This document shows, piece after piece, positions 8,107-17,193 of a DNA stretch of 64,000 nucleotides (the stretch's first letter is position 1; each line of letters begins with the position of its first letter). Origin of the DNA: Pseudomonas lactis (GTDB lineage: Bacteria > Pseudomonadota > Gammaproteobacteria > Pseudomonadales > Pseudomonadaceae). Location: positions 285,665 through 349,664 of the forward strand of contig NZ_JYLO01000009.1 in the NCBI RefSeq assembly GCF_001439845.1, given 5' to 3'. The notes beneath the pieces are model-generated. The model ran no database searches and had not been told where the DNA came from. It saw nothing but the letters and a program-made list of their open reading frames with translations. The translations under genes were made by a program, and so were the position numbers.

Positions 8107-9927
8107 TTACCCCTTGGAACCTGTGCAATGCAGCAGTGGGGTAGGGCAAGAGCCCCAAGGCTCGTTGGCAGCAGGTGAAATCACCGCGCTGGGGCTGCCT
8201 GTGTCGCTATCAACAACAGGAGTAATCAGCACTACGAGCACGCTGTGCCCTGTGGTGCGGACACGGCTGCCGCCCAAACCGAAGAACCCTGGATCCCCCA
8301 CGCCCGACTTGGTTGCGTTTTCGCTGTTCTCCTCAAAGCCAGTCAGTACGAGGGTTTGACCGCTGCGCAATTTGACCTTGGGCGACAGGTTCTTGGTGTC
8401 GTAGTCCGCTGTCTGGACACTGGAGCCGTTGCTCGTAAAAGTGGTAAACGTCGGTTTGCTGCTCATGCTCAGGGTGATCATCAGCAGCATGTTGTCCTGG
8501 TCGATGATTCGAGGAAGCAACATCATGTTGAAGCCGCTGGTGATGGTAGCGGGGGTGAGCGAAGTAGACGATCCAACGGAAGCCGTGGTGGTTGTCGAGC
8601 TTGATGCGACATAGCTCTTTACGTTGCCGATCTGGATTGGTGCCGGCTGCAGATTCAGCGTGGTGACCGACGGCGAGCGAACGTTTGAGATACGGCCCTG
8701 TTCTGAGAGTGCTTTTATGATTAAGTTGGAGCCAGCCCAGGGAGACTTCGACGTGTCCAAAATACTCAGGGAGCCCGAAACCGCACCCGTGCTTATGCCG
8801 GTGGTGGCATTTTTCAGGGAGAAGCCCCATTTGTTGCTCAGGGACGTATAGACAGCTGTCCAGTCCAGGCCAGTCTGGTCTGTGTCAGTGAGAGTTACCT
8901 CGAAGACTTTGACATTGAACAAAACCTGACGAGTGATACTGCTGTTGATCGAATTCAGGTATTTGGCAACGCTAGAAAGTACTTCTGGTCGATCACTTAC
9001 CGTCAGGGTGCCAGTGGATCGGGAGAGGAACATTCGGCCTTGGGGCTGCTGGCTCAGCATCGCCTTGACGTTTTTTTCAATGTCTCCGATCAGGGACGTC
9101 TTGATGGTGACGGTGGTGCTCTGGTTGCTGCCTGATTCACCCGATGCACCTGTCGACGAAGATCCGCCACCACCGCCACCACCGGAACTGCTCCCGCTGC
9201 CTGTGGCGGTCAGCAAGCCCGACTTCACAGTGCTTTCAATGACCTGGTCATCTCCAAATGCCCAGACGTCGAACGTCTTGGTGTCGAAGTAAGTGACATG
9301 CACGCTGCGATCATCGGAGGAATAATTCCACGCTAAACCCAACTGGGAGGTCGCTTGATTCAACAACCCTGACAGCTTGCCGCTGTACTTAATGGGGAAT
9401 GTGTTGGGCGCAGTCAGCCCAACCGAATTCATTGAGCGGGCGCTGCTCGGAACATTGCCGATGACGCCGGCGGGCATGAAGTTGGCCAGGTTGTCGGCAG
9501 AGCCCAAACCAGGTGGAACTGCAGGTCCTGAGTTGCCCTGGGTCGAACTGGAAAGGACACTTGGGTCGATTGCATCAGGGGCTACGATGACCGGAACACC
9601 ACATTCGCTAGTGATGTACTGCGCAATCTCCGCGATCCCAACGTTATACGAAGGGCGATAGGTGATATCGCAATCCATGCTCAGCGGTAAACCACGCTTG
9701 GCGACCAGCGGTTTTTTGGATACCCATGGTTTGTCGCTGAACACCACCGTAGCGCGCGCGGACTCTTGTTGCTGATTTCTCAGAAATCGGCTGTATTGGG
9801 AGGCTGTCGCAGCGTCATTTTCAGCTCGGCCGGCTGATTCATTCACGCGCTGCAGCGAACAGGAACTCACCAGCGAGACCATGAGTGACAAGGCTGTGCC
9901 TTTGATCCAGAGACGAGCGTTCATCAT
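8107..9927 (-). CDS. pilN: PilN, outer-membrane lipoprotein secretin of ICE pilus
   Basis: 606 residues. Signal peptide with lipobox (MVSLVSSC, Cys about residue 23) predicts an outer-membrane lipoprotein. The N-terminal domain is followed by a Gly/Ser linker (about residues 245-275, with seven glycines in a row) and a C-terminal secretin domain from about residue 340 ending in VKLRSGQTLVLTGFEE, the typical secretin beta-lip region. It forms the ring through which the conjugative pilus leaves the cell. ATG 9927 and ATG 9924 are adjacent; AGGA upstream favours the first or second equally. The start overlaps the pilL stop (ATGATGA). Confidence 0.92.
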   Translation of the reverse strand: MMNARLWIKGTALSLMVSLVSSCSLQRVNESAGRAENDAATASQYSRFLRNQQQESARATVVFSDKPWVSKKPLVAKRGLPLSMDCDITYRPSYNVGIAEIAQYITSECGVPVIVAPDAIDPSVLSSSTQGNSGPAVPPGLGSADNLANFMPAGVIGNVPSSARSMNSVGLTAPNTFPIKYSGKLSGLLNQATSQLGLAWNYSSDDRSVHVTYFDTKTFDVWAFGDDQVIESTVKSGLLTATGSGSSSGGGGGGGSSSTGASGESGSNQSTTVTIKTSLIGDIEKNVKAMLSQQPQGRMFLSRSTGTLTVSDRPEVLSSVAKYLNSINSSITRQVLFNVKVFEVTLTDTDQTGLDWTAVYTSLSNKWGFSLKNATTGISTGAVSGSLSILDTSKSPWAGSNLIIKALSEQGRISNVRSPSVTTLNLQPAPIQIGNVKSYVASSSTTTTASVGSSTSLTPATITSGFNMMLLPRIIDQDNMLLMITLSMSSKPTFTTFTSNGSSVQTADYDTKNLSPKVKLRSGQTLVLTGFEENSENATKSGVGDPGFFGLGGSRVRTTGHSVLVVLITPVVDSDTGSPSAVISPAANEPWGSCPTPLLHCTGSKG

Positions 9928-11081
9928 TTGTTCCTCTCTGTAATAAAAATCAGCCGCTGTGATGAGCTACTGTCGACCACATCGACCAGAAAGGACCGTG
10001 GAGCGGTGTCGTACAGCGGGAAAATCGACCCGATGGCTTCTTGGAAACTGCCCTCAAATCGAAGCGGAGCGTCAATTGAGTAATCCAAATCATCGACCTG
10101 CCACATCAGTTTCCAGCCCGCTTTTTCAGCCCAGCCTTCGACGGTTTGACGAAGAGTTGAGCCAGTTGAAGCCGTCCATATCAGGGCCAGCGGCTTCGGC
10201 GCTGCTATGTCCGTCGCAACCGGCTTTGGCGCTGCAGAAGCTGCAGACGCCGCGGTGATCAGTTTCGGAGTTGAAGCGACCTTCGCATTGGCATTGCTGG
10301 ACGTGGTCGAGTCCGGACTCGGAGTCGGCAAGGTAGACGTTTGTTTGGTAGAGCCGTCCTTGGTATTTACCGTAGGAGGGGCCACGGTTTTGGCTGGTGC
10401 AGCATTCGCCGCAGGTGTGGCGACAGATGCAGTTGTTGTGAAAGGCGCTGTTTGCGGAACGGCGGCGACTACTACTTGGCTGCCCGCATCGTTGTTATTG
10501 CTCTTTGCTGCGACAGGCTGTGCAGCTGTAGATGTGTTGAGCTGAGCAATCTGAGTTGATGAAGGACGTGGAGAGTCCGGGAGCTGGTAGCCGGGGCGCA
10601 GGACGTAGCACACCTGACGGTTGACCTCGTCGACCTTCACTTGCCAGGCCGGACCTGCGAGCACTTGCAGGGTGTTACGCAGAGTCATAGGGCCAAGTTT
10701 ATATTGGGCTGCTGGCAGTGGTCGGGTGTAGAGGATGTTGACGTGGCCAGTGTCTGCCGAGCAAAGCGTATAGCCGGAACGGTCCACCACGTACTGCATC
10801 GCCTCACGCACATTTGGGTGCATGTTGGCTGGAATGCTGATGTCGATAATCTGAGCCATCAGGTCACGTTGGCCAGAATCTGGCAGCGTGCTGACGAGGG
10901 TGTAGCGCCCATAGCGCACTACCGGTTCTTTTTCAGGAACGGCGCCGCCGGGATAGAGGTCTGGCGTCAACATGTCCGGATTGCGACTGCTGTCGAAAGC
11001 GGGCTTGGGTGTCTGCGCCGTTTGGGTCGTGCAACTGGCGATTAACGCTAGAAGCGAGAGCGTGGTGACGTGCCTGATCAT
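9924..11081 (-). CDS. pilL: PilL, lipoprotein at head of the ICE pilus operon
   Basis: 385 residues. The lipobox LIASC (Cys near residue 17) predicts a lipoprotein. Residues 40-175 form a folded domain; residues 180-290 are a low-complexity Ala/Thr/Ser/Pro linker; the last 90 residues (LALIWTASTGSTLRQTVEGW onward) match the TcpQ/PilL C-terminal domain that in other type IVb systems binds the secretin. It is the first gene of the pil operon, so its promoter should lie in 11082-11220. No strong ribosome binding site is visible before ATG 11081. Role as secretin pilotin or stabiliser is inferred from TcpQ. Confidence 0.85.
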   Translation of the reverse strand: MIRHVTTLSLLALIASCTTQTAQTPKPAFDSSRNPDMLTPDLYPGGAVPEKEPVVRYGRYTLVSTLPDSGQRDLMAQIIDISIPANMHPNVREAMQYVVDRSGYTLCSADTGHVNILYTRPLPAAQYKLGPMTLRNTLQVLAGPAWQVKVDEVNRQVCYVLRPGYQLPDSPRPSSTQIAQLNTSTAAQPVAAKSNNNDAGSQVVVAAVPQTAPFTTTASVATPAANAAPAKTVAPPTVNTKDGSTKQTSTLPTPSPDSTTSSNANAKVASTPKLITAASAASAAPKPVATDIAAPKPLALIWTASTGSTLRQTVEGWAEKAGWKLMWQVDDLDYSIDAPLRFEGSFQEAIGSIFPLYDTAPRSFLVDVVDSSSSQRLIFITERNK

Positions 11082-11222
11082 GTGCCGAGAGGCCCCCTGT
11101 AATGATAGGGGAACGGTGACAGGCTGGTACCAGCTGCGCAGTAGGAAATAGAAAACTACGTCTATAGGTATTTATAGGCTATACAAAGATGACGCGACCG
11201 AGGTGGAAAATTACCTAGTATC

Positions 11223-11453
11223 TGATCACCCATTTCCATTCACGCTGAGCATTCATTTGCATTCACGCTGACCACTCAATTGCATTCGACCTGACCAGCT
11301 ATCCTGCCATTACGCCTAGAGTAATGAATCCAAAATCGCGTTCAGCGAACATCCATTCGAACATCAAATCTCCGTCCGCGTGCTGAGGCGATTGTTAATC
11401 CCTCCTGGTCGTTACCCTGTGGTCGACCGGTGAGCATTGATCCCCATCGTTAA
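11223..11453. repeat. 23-bp imperfect tandem repeats plus a distant fourth copy
   Basis: Three direct repeats of exactly 23 bp follow each other at 11223-11245, 11246-11268 and 11269-11291, each beginning TGAnCAnnCA and containing nTTnCATTC. A fourth, weaker copy lies at 11431-11453. Multiple short repeats of this kind are typical of the ends of IS21-family and related elements; no transposase gene is present, so this would be a relic. It lies between pilL and the arsenic operon, inside a 456-bp gene-free stretch (11082-11537). The rest of that stretch holds the likely pilL promoter and the ars operator and nothing else I can recognise. Confidence 0.5.
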
Positions 11454-11498
11454 CTCCCGCCACAGGCATTTGTGCAAGCAGGCTGAACGTGGTTAAAT

Positions 11499-11526
11499 CT
11501 GCATATTCGATTATCCACATATGCAG
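11499..11526. promoter_or_regulatory. Probable ArsR operator
   Basis: Perfect inverted repeat CTGCATAT ... ATATGCAG with a 12-bp spacer, ending 11 bp before the arsR start. Position and symmetry fit a dimeric ArsR/SmtB repressor site that shuts the ars promoter until As(III) or Sb(III) binds the protein. The -10 region may lie within the spacer (TATTCGATTAT). Binding is inferred from position only. Confidence 0.65.
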
Positions 11527-11537
11527 AGCGATTGCTT

Positions 11538-11888
11538 ATGAGCCTTACACCACACACATTCTTCAAGTGCTTGGGTGATGAAACTCGCGCCCGGATCATG
11601 CTCATGCTTTCGGCTGAGGGTGAGTTGTGCGTGTGCGAGTTAATCTGGGCACTGGACGATAACCAGTCGAAGGTCTCCAGGCATCTTGCCCAACTGCGTG
11701 CTTGCGGGTTACTCGCAGATCGGAGGCAGGGTCAGTGGGTTTACTACCGGCTGCATCCCGAGCTTGAACAGTGGGCACTGGATGTTCTGAACGTCACTAC
11801 GCAGGCACACCAGTCCTGGGTTAACGACCATCAAGGACGGCTGGCTTCCATGGAAGACAGACCCGTGCGCCAAGCCTCCTGCTGCTGA
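11538..11888 (+). CDS. arsR: ArsR, arsenite-responsive repressor
   Basis: 116 residues from ATG 11538; an upstream TTG at 11532 is less likely. ArsR/SmtB winged-helix fold: the metal-sensing motif ELCVCEL on helix 3 carries the two cysteines used for As(III), followed by the recognition helix DNQSKVSRHLAQLRACGLL and the wing RRQGQWVYYRL. A Cys-Cys pair closes the C-terminus. It heads a plus-strand operon opposite to the flanking ICE genes and should bind the inverted repeat just upstream. In the family it dissociates from DNA on arsenite or antimonite binding. Confidence 0.93.
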   Translation: MSLTPHTFFKCLGDETRARIMLMLSAEGELCVCELIWALDDNQSKVSRHLAQLRACGLLADRRQGQWVYYRLHPELEQWALDVLNVTTQAHQSWVNDHQGRLASMEDRPVRQASCC

Positions 11889-11910
11889 CATCCTGATCTG
11901 GAACATACTC

Positions 11911-13200
11911 ATGCTCATCGCAGCATCGATTTTCGTAGTTACGCTCGTCTTTGTTATCTGGCAACCCAAGGGGTTAGGTGTCGGCTGGAGCGCGGCAGCG
12001 GGTGCCGTTCTGGCACTACTGACTGGCGCCGTAAGTCTAGGGGATGTGCCGGTTGTGTGGCACATCGTCTGGAACGCTACCGCGACCTTCATTGCTGTGA
12101 TCATCATCAGTTTGTTGCTCGATGAAGCGGGATTCTTCAAATGGGCGGCGCTTCATGTCGCTCGCTGGGGTCGGGGCAAAGGCGGACGTCTGTTTGCGCT
12201 GATGATCCTGCTCGGTGCAGCCGTTTCGGCACTGTTCGCCAATGATGGAGCCGCACTGATTCTGACCCCAATCGTCATCGCGATGCTGACGGCGCTTCGC
12301 TTCAGCCCGGCATCCACCTTGGCATTCGTGATGGCCGCAGGCTTCATCGCTGATACCGCCAGTCTGCCGATGGTGGTGTCCAACCTGGTGAACATCGTTT
12401 CGGCAGACTTTTTTGGCGTGGGTTTCGGTGAATACGCTTCTGTCATGTGGCCAGTGAACCTAGTGGCCGTGGCCGCGACACTGTTCATGCTCTGGATGTT
12501 CTATCGCAAGGACATTCCCGCCCAGTACGACGCGGATCAGCTTGAGGCCCCGGAGTCGGTGATTCGAGATCGGGCGACCTTCATTGCTGGCTGGTGGGTA
12601 CTTGGCCTGCTGCTGGTTGGTCTGTTCGCACTGGAGCCGTTAGGTATCCCCATCAGCGCTGTTGCTGCTGCGTGTGCAATGATCCTGCTGGTCATCGCAG
12701 GTAAAGGCCAAATCATCTCCACGAGAAGGGTCATCAAGGACGCGCCCTGGCAAATTGTCGTGTTTTCGCTGGGCATGTATCTGGTGGTCTATGGCCTGCG
12801 TAATGCTGGCCTAACCGACTCGCTCTCGGGGCTGCTGAACATATTTGCCGAGCATGGCCTATGGGCCGCTACCTTGGGCACCGGTATCACCGCTGCGCTG
12901 TTGTCCTCGATCATGAACAACATGCCGAGTGTGCTTATCGGCGCTCTGTCCATTCAGGGCAGCGACGCTACAGGACTGGTACGTGAGGCCATGATCTACG
13001 CCAACGTCATCGGTTGCGATCTTGGCCCCAAGATCACGCCCATCGGAAGCCTGGCCACGTTGCTGTGGCTGCATGTGCTAGCGCAGAAAAATATCCGCAT
13101 CACCTGGGGTTACTACTTCAAAGTCGGCAGCATCCTCACCCTCCCTATCTTGCTGGTAACGCTGGTGGCACTGGCGTCGCGGCTGAGCATCCCTGTCTAG
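11911..13200 (+). CDS. arsB: ArsB, arsenite efflux pump
   Basis: 429 residues, almost entirely hydrophobic with about 12 transmembrane helices, starting MLIAASIFVVTLVFVIWQPK. Characteristic ArsB segments are present, such as FANDGAALILTPIV and SSIMNNMPSVLIGAL. It exports arsenite and antimonite across the inner membrane, driven by proton motive force. Starts 22 bp after arsR. Full family length, no damage seen. Confidence 0.95.
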   Translation: MLIAASIFVVTLVFVIWQPKGLGVGWSAAAGAVLALLTGAVSLGDVPVVWHIVWNATATFIAVIIISLLLDEAGFFKWAALHVARWGRGKGGRLFALMILLGAAVSALFANDGAALILTPIVIAMLTALRFSPASTLAFVMAAGFIADTASLPMVVSNLVNIVSADFFGVGFGEYASVMWPVNLVAVAATLFMLWMFYRKDIPAQYDADQLEAPESVIRDRATFIAGWWVLGLLLVGLFALEPLGIPISAVAAACAMILLVIAGKGQIISTRRVIKDAPWQIVVFSLGMYLVVYGLRNAGLTDSLSGLLNIFAEHGLWAATLGTGITAALLSSIMNNMPSVLIGALSIQGSDATGLVREAMIYANVIGCDLGPKITPIGSLATLLWLHVLAQKNIRITWGYYFKVGSILTLPILLVTLVALASRLSIPV

Positions 13201-13209
13201 GAGAAACCC

Positions 13210-13680
13210 ATGAAAGTGCTATTTATGTGTACGGCAAACAGCTGCCGGAGCGTTCTCTCGGAGGGGTTGTTCAACCACCTGGCCCCGAGCGGTTTTAACG
13301 CCGTCAGTTCGGGCAGCTTCCCAAGCGGACAACTGAATCCACGCGCCGTGAGTACGTTGCAAGCGCTTGGTATCTACACCACAGATCTCTACAGCAAAGG
13401 CTCAGAGGTGTTTTCGGACTCACCACCGGATGTGGTGATCACCGTGTGTGATAAGGCTGGAGGCGAACCCTGCCCGGTCTATTTCGGGCCTGCTGTCAAA
13501 AGCCACTGGGGCCTCGCCGACCCTTCCGATGTAGAAGGCACAGACAGCGACATCCAAGCCGCATTTGACGCGACCGTCGTCCAGATTAAAAAGCGTTTCG
13601 AGGCATTCTTCAGCTTGGATCATTCGGCGCTCACACCGCAGGAACTGAAGCGCGAGCTAGATCAAATAGGTGAACTGTAA
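13210..13680 (+). CDS. arsC: ArsC, low-molecular-weight-phosphatase-type arsenate reductase
   Basis: 156 residues; AGGAG lies 7 bp before ATG 13210. The N-terminal P-loop MCTANSCRS (CX5R) is the active site of the LMW-protein-phosphatase family of arsenate reductases, and the cysteine in TVCDKAGGEPCPV is the family's redox partner region. It reduces arsenate to arsenite for export by ArsB. It belongs to the thioredoxin-type branch, not the glutaredoxin-type E. coli R773 ArsC. The stop overlaps the arsH start (TAATG). Confidence 0.93.
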   Translation: MKVLFMCTANSCRSVLSEGLFNHLAPSGFNAVSSGSFPSGQLNPRAVSTLQALGIYTTDLYSKGSEVFSDSPPDVVITVCDKAGGEPCPVYFGPAVKSHWGLADPSDVEGTDSDIQAAFDATVVQIKKRFEAFFSLDHSALTPQELKRELDQIGEL

Positions 13681-14414
13681 TGGACGAATTTTCCTCGGAA
13701 AGCAGCCTGGATCTACCTAATCTGGATCAGTCGCTAATCGACTTCGTCACACTGGATCGCCTGCAAGGCAACGAGCAACCGACTCACAAACCACGCATCT
13801 TGTTGCTGTATGGCTCAACCCGTGAGCGCTCTTTCAGCAGGCTGCTGACCCAAGAGGCCGCGCGCATCCTGACCCTAATGGGAGCCGAGACCGTCATCTT
13901 TGATCCCTCGGGTCTGCCTCTCCCTGATGACGCTCCGGAAGACCATCCAAAGGTTAAAGAGCTGCGGGATCTGGTTCTGTGGTCAGAGGGACAGGTGTGG
14001 TGTTCGCCAGAGCGTCACGGTGCAATGTCTGCTGTATTCAAAGCCCAAATAGACTGGATACCTCTCACGTTGGGCGCTGTCCGCCCCAGCCAGGGCAAGA
14101 CGTTGGCCGTCATGCAGGTCTGCGGTGGATCACAGTCCTTCAACACGGTAAACCAGCTTAGGATCCTCGGGCGCTGGATGCGGATGATCACCATCCCAAA
14201 CCAGTCGTCAGTACCCAAAGCCTTTCTGGAGTTCGACGACGCAGGGCGTATGAAGCCATCCGCCTACTACGACCGTGTTGTGGACGTGATGGAGGAACTG
14301 ATGAAGTTCACGCTGATGGTTCGGGGCCGGGAAACGTATTTGGTAGACCGCTATTCGGAGCGCAAGGAAAGCGCCGAAGCACTCTCGAAACGAGTCAATC
14401 AAAGATCGATTTGA
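13680..14414 (+). CDS. arsH: ArsH, NADPH-dependent FMN oxidoreductase for organoarsenicals
   Basis: 244 residues. Flavodoxin-like fold with the FMN-phosphate loop LLYGSTRERSFSR near residue 43 and the SPERHGAMSAVFK segment typical of ArsH. In the family it oxidises trivalent methylated or aromatic arsenicals to less toxic pentavalent forms. Translationally coupled to arsC by a TAATG overlap. Confidence 0.93.
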   Translation: MDEFSSESSLDLPNLDQSLIDFVTLDRLQGNEQPTHKPRILLLYGSTRERSFSRLLTQEAARILTLMGAETVIFDPSGLPLPDDAPEDHPKVKELRDLVLWSEGQVWCSPERHGAMSAVFKAQIDWIPLTLGAVRPSQGKTLAVMQVCGGSQSFNTVNQLRILGRWMRMITIPNQSSVPKAFLEFDDAGRMKPSAYYDRVVDVMEELMKFTLMVRGRETYLVDRYSERKESAEALSKRVNQRSI

Positions 14415-14433
14415 GCGACCAAGGGGATAGAGG

Positions 14434-14982
14434 ATGAGCAACACCACAGTAAGGATTGCGCAGATTTCGGACGCTCAAGCCATCCAGGCAATTTACGCAC
14501 CGATGGTTGAGCATACGGCGATTTCGTTTGAGCTTGAGCCGCCCACAGTCGAAGAGATGGCCAAGCGGATTGGGTCGACTTTGCCGACTTACCCGTATCT
14601 GGTAGCGGAGCGAGACGGCCAGCTCATCGGCTATGCATATGCCAGTCAGCACCGGGCTCGTGAGGCCTATCGCTGGTCGGTCGACGTCACCGTTTATATA
14701 TCGCCAGAAGCGCACCGTAGCGGGGTCGGCCGGGCACTGTATGGCGTGTTGCTGCCGACATTGAAAAGGCAAGGGTTTCACGCAGCCTTTGCCGGGATCG
14801 CGCTGCCAAACGATGGCAGCGTGGGGCTGCATGAAGCACTAGGCTTCGCTCACATCGGTACGTATCCAGAAGTAGGATTCAAGCATGGCGCTTGGCATGA
14901 TGTTGGATATTGGCGTATCGCGCTGGATTCAACGAGTCCGCCAAAACTGTCCGTGCCTTTCAGTGAGATCAGTCTCTTCTGA
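14434..14982 (+). CDS. arsN: ArsN-like GNAT N-acetyltransferase
   Basis: 182 residues. GNAT fold of the phosphinothricin-acetyltransferase type: IRIAQISDAQAIQAIYAPMV-like N-terminus, acetyl-CoA loop HRSGVGRALY near residue 92 and a C-terminal GFKHGAWHDVGYWR segment. Last gene of the ars operon, 19 bp after arsH. ArsN proteins of ars operons acetylate arsinothricin, and close relatives acetylate phosphinothricin or methionine sulfone, so the position favours ArsN but the exact substrate is an inference. The next 255 bp (14983-15237) hold no gene. Confidence 0.8.
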   Translation: MSNTTVRIAQISDAQAIQAIYAPMVEHTAISFELEPPTVEEMAKRIGSTLPTYPYLVAERDGQLIGYAYASQHRAREAYRWSVDVTVYISPEAHRSGVGRALYGVLLPTLKRQGFHAAFAGIALPNDGSVGLHEALGFAHIGTYPEVGFKHGAWHDVGYWRIALDSTSPPKLSVPFSEISLF

Positions 14983-15237
14983 ATGGGTCTCGACGGCCAT
15001 TATGAGCGATGGGAAGATTCTAATACGTAACAAAGTCAATTATGTTCGACTCCTCGAAATGAATACGAGCAAAGTGGGTAAAATCGAAATAGATTTGCCA
15101 CTTTCGGAAGTTTGCAGATATCGAACGAAACTATTGTTGCCGATGGGGAGGCCTATTAGATTCCAGAAAACAAAAGTAATGGTTCCAAGTACGTTTACAA
15201 GGTCTCAGCCACTAAGAAGCAGTGATATACCGCAGAT

Positions 15238-17193
15238 CTACAAATTGGTCGCCAATGCTTGTCTCGCGTTGCCGGCCGCGTCGGGCTCAATGAGGTCACT
15301 TGCCAACTGACGCTTATCCTGCAGCATTTGCCAAAGCATCTGGTCGATTGTGTTTTCCACCAGCGGGATTTTCACCACGACCATGCGCAATTGCCCATTG
15401 CGGTAGGCCCTGTCCTCAGCCTGGTCCTGCAGTCCAGGCGTCCAGGGGAGGCCCAGGAACATCACATAGTTGGCCGCAGTGAGGTTGTTGCCGGTGCCGG
15501 CAGCGGAGGTAGTGGCGGCAAAGACGCGGGTTTCTGGATCACTTTGGAATTGATCGATCGCCTTCTGCCGTTTGCCTACAGAGTCACTGCCGACAACCGT
15601 GACGCACCCGTACTCAGCTTGCTTGCACCGAGTGCGAAGTGTTCCTACCGTATCCTTGAACTCACAGAACAAGATTACTTTGTCCTCCGCGTCCAGTTCG
15701 CACAGCAGATCCATTACGACACGAATCTTTACCTGCTCAAGCAACTGACGCAGTGATCCCAACCTGGCGAGGCTAGGCCTGTCTTCGAGCCGAATTTGAT
15801 CGTATTGCTTGCGCTCTTCAGCAGTGAGTTCGATGGGTAAAGTTTGGCGCTGTTTGCCCTTGAGACCGGGCAAGACATCCTTGCGTCGACGGAGCATCCA
15901 ATCGCCGATTGCGCCCCGCAGATTCATGCGGAAATCCTGACTGCCGGCGAACTGTTCGCAGAATTCTTTCAAGGGCAGTTTCCCAACGGGGTGGCCGGAT
16001 AGCCGTAGCAGCGTGTGCAGCTCAGATTCTCGGTTGAGGACTGGCGTACCCGTCAGCAGGTAACGGTTGGGTATCTTGGCGGCAATGTCGAAGCCGTGAC
16101 GTGTCCACGCGGCGGTCGGCTCTTTCAGGCGGTGCGCCTCGTCGATGATCATCACTTCAAAGTGTCCTGCATGCAGAACAAAATCGCCAAGGCGTTCGTA
16201 GTTGGTGATAATCCATTGCGAAGAGGGATCAAAGACCTGTTGGCCGATAGTGGCCTTGGGATACACCATCTGGATTTCGCGTTGCCAGTTGATGATCAAC
16301 GTCGACAGGGTGATAACCAAGATGGGTCTATTAGCTGCTCGGATTGCAGCGGCAATGATTGCTTGGCGAGTTTTACCAAGCCCCATGTCATCCGCAAGCA
16401 AGGCGCTTGTGCGCTGTAGCAAGTGCCGGATGCCTGCCGGTTGATGGTCCAGTAAAGAATAACCAGCCAATGCCTGGTTAATCTGTTCGGTAGTGGACCC
16501 GGTGCGCTCGATTGAGGGCACCGCGGCTAAATACACATCGGTTGAGGTGCTATCGTCAGCCGCTTTTGCTGCGCGCTCTTGTGGCGGTCCACCAAGACTG
16601 ATGCGGGTGATTTCATCAGCTGGAACAACGGATCCGTCGGTCAGCAGCTCTTGCACGGTGTCGAGGATTTCGAACTGATCCTCCGACAATCCAAGCTCCA
16701 GGATCAAGTTGCTTCGCACCACTTCCGCACCAGCGTCAATGCGCCAGGACTTGGAATGCCCGAGAAACACGCCGTGCATGCGCCTTGAAACGGCGACCGC
16801 GCCAGGATGGTAGTCACCTGACAGCAGGATCCCGCCCTGAACGAGTGGAGCTATCCGAAAGGTCAGCCCCCACGTGAATGCCTGCCGATCTGGGTCGTTT
16901 TGTGCGGCTGTGATTTTATGTGAAAACGTCTCCCAACTTTCATTGAAACGGTCCTCGGACAACTCCATCAAACGGTGGAAGAGCACATCCAGGTCATCCA
17001 GCAACTTGCCTTTTGGTAATCGCCAATAGCGATGTTGAGGATGCTCGGCACGCCGAATATAGAAACCATTACGTTCGAGAAACAGCCGGTTCGCACCCTC
17101 AACGTATTGCATTAAGACCCCGAAGTCATAGCCGTCAAAAATGACTTTTTCGACCAGGTCCTGCCGGCGGTTCATCAGACGTGGACGACTCAT
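15238..17193 (-). CDS. SNF2-family DEAH helicase / ATPase of ICE
   Basis: 651 residues from ATG 17193, which overlaps the PcfJ-gene stop (ATGA); an ATG at 17220 would add nine residues. The N-terminal 260 residues are a private domain; the SNF2 core follows with motif I LLADDMGLGKTRQAI, motif II MIIDEAHRLKEP, motif III LLTGTP and, in the second RecA lobe, VILFCEFKDTVG and AYRNGQLRMVVV with the arginine finger region. Members translocate on double-stranded DNA rather than unwind it. The role in the ICE is unknown. It lies next to a PcfJ-like gene and topB, so DNA processing during transfer or defence against the host or rival elements are both possible. Confidence 0.85.
   Translation of the reverse strand: MSRPRLMNRRQDLVEKVIFDGYDFGVLMQYVEGANRLFLERNGFYIRRAEHPQHRYWRLPKGKLLDDLDVLFHRLMELSEDRFNESWETFSHKITAAQNDPDRQAFTWGLTFRIAPLVQGGILLSGDYHPGAVAVSRRMHGVFLGHSKSWRIDAGAEVVRSNLILELGLSEDQFEILDTVQELLTDGSVVPADEITRISLGGPPQERAAKAADDSTSTDVYLAAVPSIERTGSTTEQINQALAGYSLLDHQPAGIRHLLQRTSALLADDMGLGKTRQAIIAAAIRAANRPILVITLSTLIINWQREIQMVYPKATIGQQVFDPSSQWIITNYERLGDFVLHAGHFEVMIIDEAHRLKEPTAAWTRHGFDIAAKIPNRYLLTGTPVLNRESELHTLLRLSGHPVGKLPLKEFCEQFAGSQDFRMNLRGAIGDWMLRRRKDVLPGLKGKQRQTLPIELTAEERKQYDQIRLEDRPSLARLGSLRQLLEQVKIRVVMDLLCELDAEDKVILFCEFKDTVGTLRTRCKQAEYGCVTVVGSDSVGKRQKAIDQFQSDPETRVFAATTSAAGTGNNLTAANYVMFLGLPWTPGLQDQAEDRAYRNGQLRMVVVKIPLVENTIDQMLWQMLQDKRQLASDLIEPDAAGNARQALATNL

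Noticed and set aside
11082..11537. Intact insertion sequence between pilL and arsR
   Set aside because: The gap has repeats but no room for, and no trace of, a transposase gene.
14885..15310. Plus-strand 141-residue frame after arsN
   Set aside because: It begins inside arsN and runs into the 3' end of the helicase gene on the other strand; no ribosome binding site or domain.
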